Below are positions 4,734 through 5,162 of a DNA stretch of 5,162 nt, in pieces. A program made the translations under genes and the position numbers. Source of the stretch: an uncultured Alphaproteobacteria bacterium (GTDB taxonomy: Bacteria; Pseudomonadota; Alphaproteobacteria; CASFRQ01; SAAU01). The notes under the pieces are model-generated. The model made no database searches, was not told the DNA's origin, and saw nothing but the letters and a program-made list of their open reading frames with translations. The stretch spans positions 1-5,162 of the forward strand of contig CASFRQ010000118.1 of assembly GCA_949296785.1 (NCBI GenBank), given 5' to 3'. Each line of letters begins with the position of its first letter. Position 1 is the first letter of the stretch.

Positions 4734-5162
4734 TCAGTTTTTTTCAGTTATTTCTTCTTCGGCAGAAGGATCTGTTTGTCCGGACGGAGCTGATGACTCG
4801 CCGGTTTGAGAAACCTCCTTTTTAAACTTGCAAGCCCATTGGCCAATCCCTTCTTCTTTCCAATAATAGCAGTCTGCTTTTTTCTCTAAAGCCTCTTTCC
4901 ACCTCTCTCTGGCCGTTTCCACGCCGGATTCTTGGAAAAAATAAAGGCAACGCTCAAAAGTATCGGCGCTTGTCAGCTCTTCCCCGTCCACGATAAAAAG
5001 AAACGACGCGTTTGCCGGATTTTTCCCTTCCCGACAAGTGATATAAACAGGTTGTTCCTCCGGGTGTCTGTCTCTATCCGTTCCGTTCGGCAGAAAGGAG
5101 TTTTGATGGTTCGTCCATAAAAAAGAACTTAAAGTTTCGGAGCGTTCCTCACTGCCCGTCCT
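4734..5162 (-). CDS. holC: DNA polymerase III subunit chi, C-terminal part
   Basis: The open frame enters from the right edge and gives 142 residues, numbered here from the window edge. Chi belongs to the clamp-loader complex; it binds psi and contacts single-strand binding protein. The family pattern is clear: SEERSETLSSFLWT (4-17), then NSFLPNG (21-27), then EEQPVYITCREGKNPANASFLFIVDGEE (35-62). Next come FERCLYFFQ (69-77) and ARERWKEALEKKADCYYWKEE (84-104), closing with GQWACKFKK (107-115). By comparison with family members, about 35 N-terminal residues should lie outside the window. A GTG at 4991 would give an 85-residue frame, but it falls inside the conserved LFIVDGEE core and is not the true start. 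After the fold a polar, acidic tail of about 26 residues (PSAEEE) is longer than usual. The stop is TGA. In many Alphaproteobacteria holC follows pepA, which would be expected to the right. Confidence 0.9.
   Translation of the reverse strand, partial: RTGSEERSETLSSFLWTNHQNSFLPNGTDRDRHPEEQPVYITCREGKNPANASFLFIVDGEELTSADTFERCLYFFQESGVETARERWKEALEKKADCYYWKEEGIGQWACKFKKEVSQTGESSAPSGQTDPSAEEEITEKN

Overview
The window most likely comes from a member of the Pseudomonadota, probably an Alphaproteobacterium of moderate-to-low GC. This is judged from the chi subunit of DNA polymerase III (holC, a proteobacterial gene), a NagZ-type glycosidase and a small protein resembling proteobacterial type IV pilins. 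It is mostly ordinary chromosome. The odd parts are a broken, AT-rich isochorismatase-family gene at the left end and a field of decayed nagZ-derived fragments and degenerate repeats right of nagZ.

Layout. (1) 43-621, + strand: an isochorismatase-like cysteine hydrolase, complete at both ends and with all catalytic residues, but interrupted by an in-frame TGA at codon 46. (2) 622-942: about 320 bases with no convincing gene, ending in a strong hairpin (943-975) that probably terminates transcription from both sides. (3) 989-2407, - strand: a complete pyruvate kinase. (4) 2408-2570: a divergent promoter region. (5) 2571-3020, + strand: a small exported pilin-like protein with an ordinary signal peptide. 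(6) 3078-4112, + strand: a family 3 beta-N-acetylhexosaminidase (nagZ), 57 bases behind the pilin-like gene and probably co-transcribed with it. (7) 4113-4478: two decayed copies of an internal stretch of nagZ, then degenerate repeats of about 65 bases. (8) 4479-4733: non-coding, with two overlapping inverted repeats. (9) 4734-5162, - strand: the C-terminal part of holC, running off the right edge.

The genes do not form one pathway. Pyruvate kinase is central carbon metabolism, NagZ is peptidoglycan recycling and HolC is part of the replisome. TGA is not generally read as an amino acid here: all visible tryptophans in pyk and holC use TGG, and holC ends on TGA. The TGA in the first gene is therefore best read as a nonsense mutation. 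I see no CRISPR array, tRNA, rRNA, transposase or recognisable defence system, and nothing that is clearly a new multi-gene system. The items most worth a second look are the nagZ-derived fragment field, the pilin-like protein lacking a pilin N-terminus, and the interrupted hydrolase.
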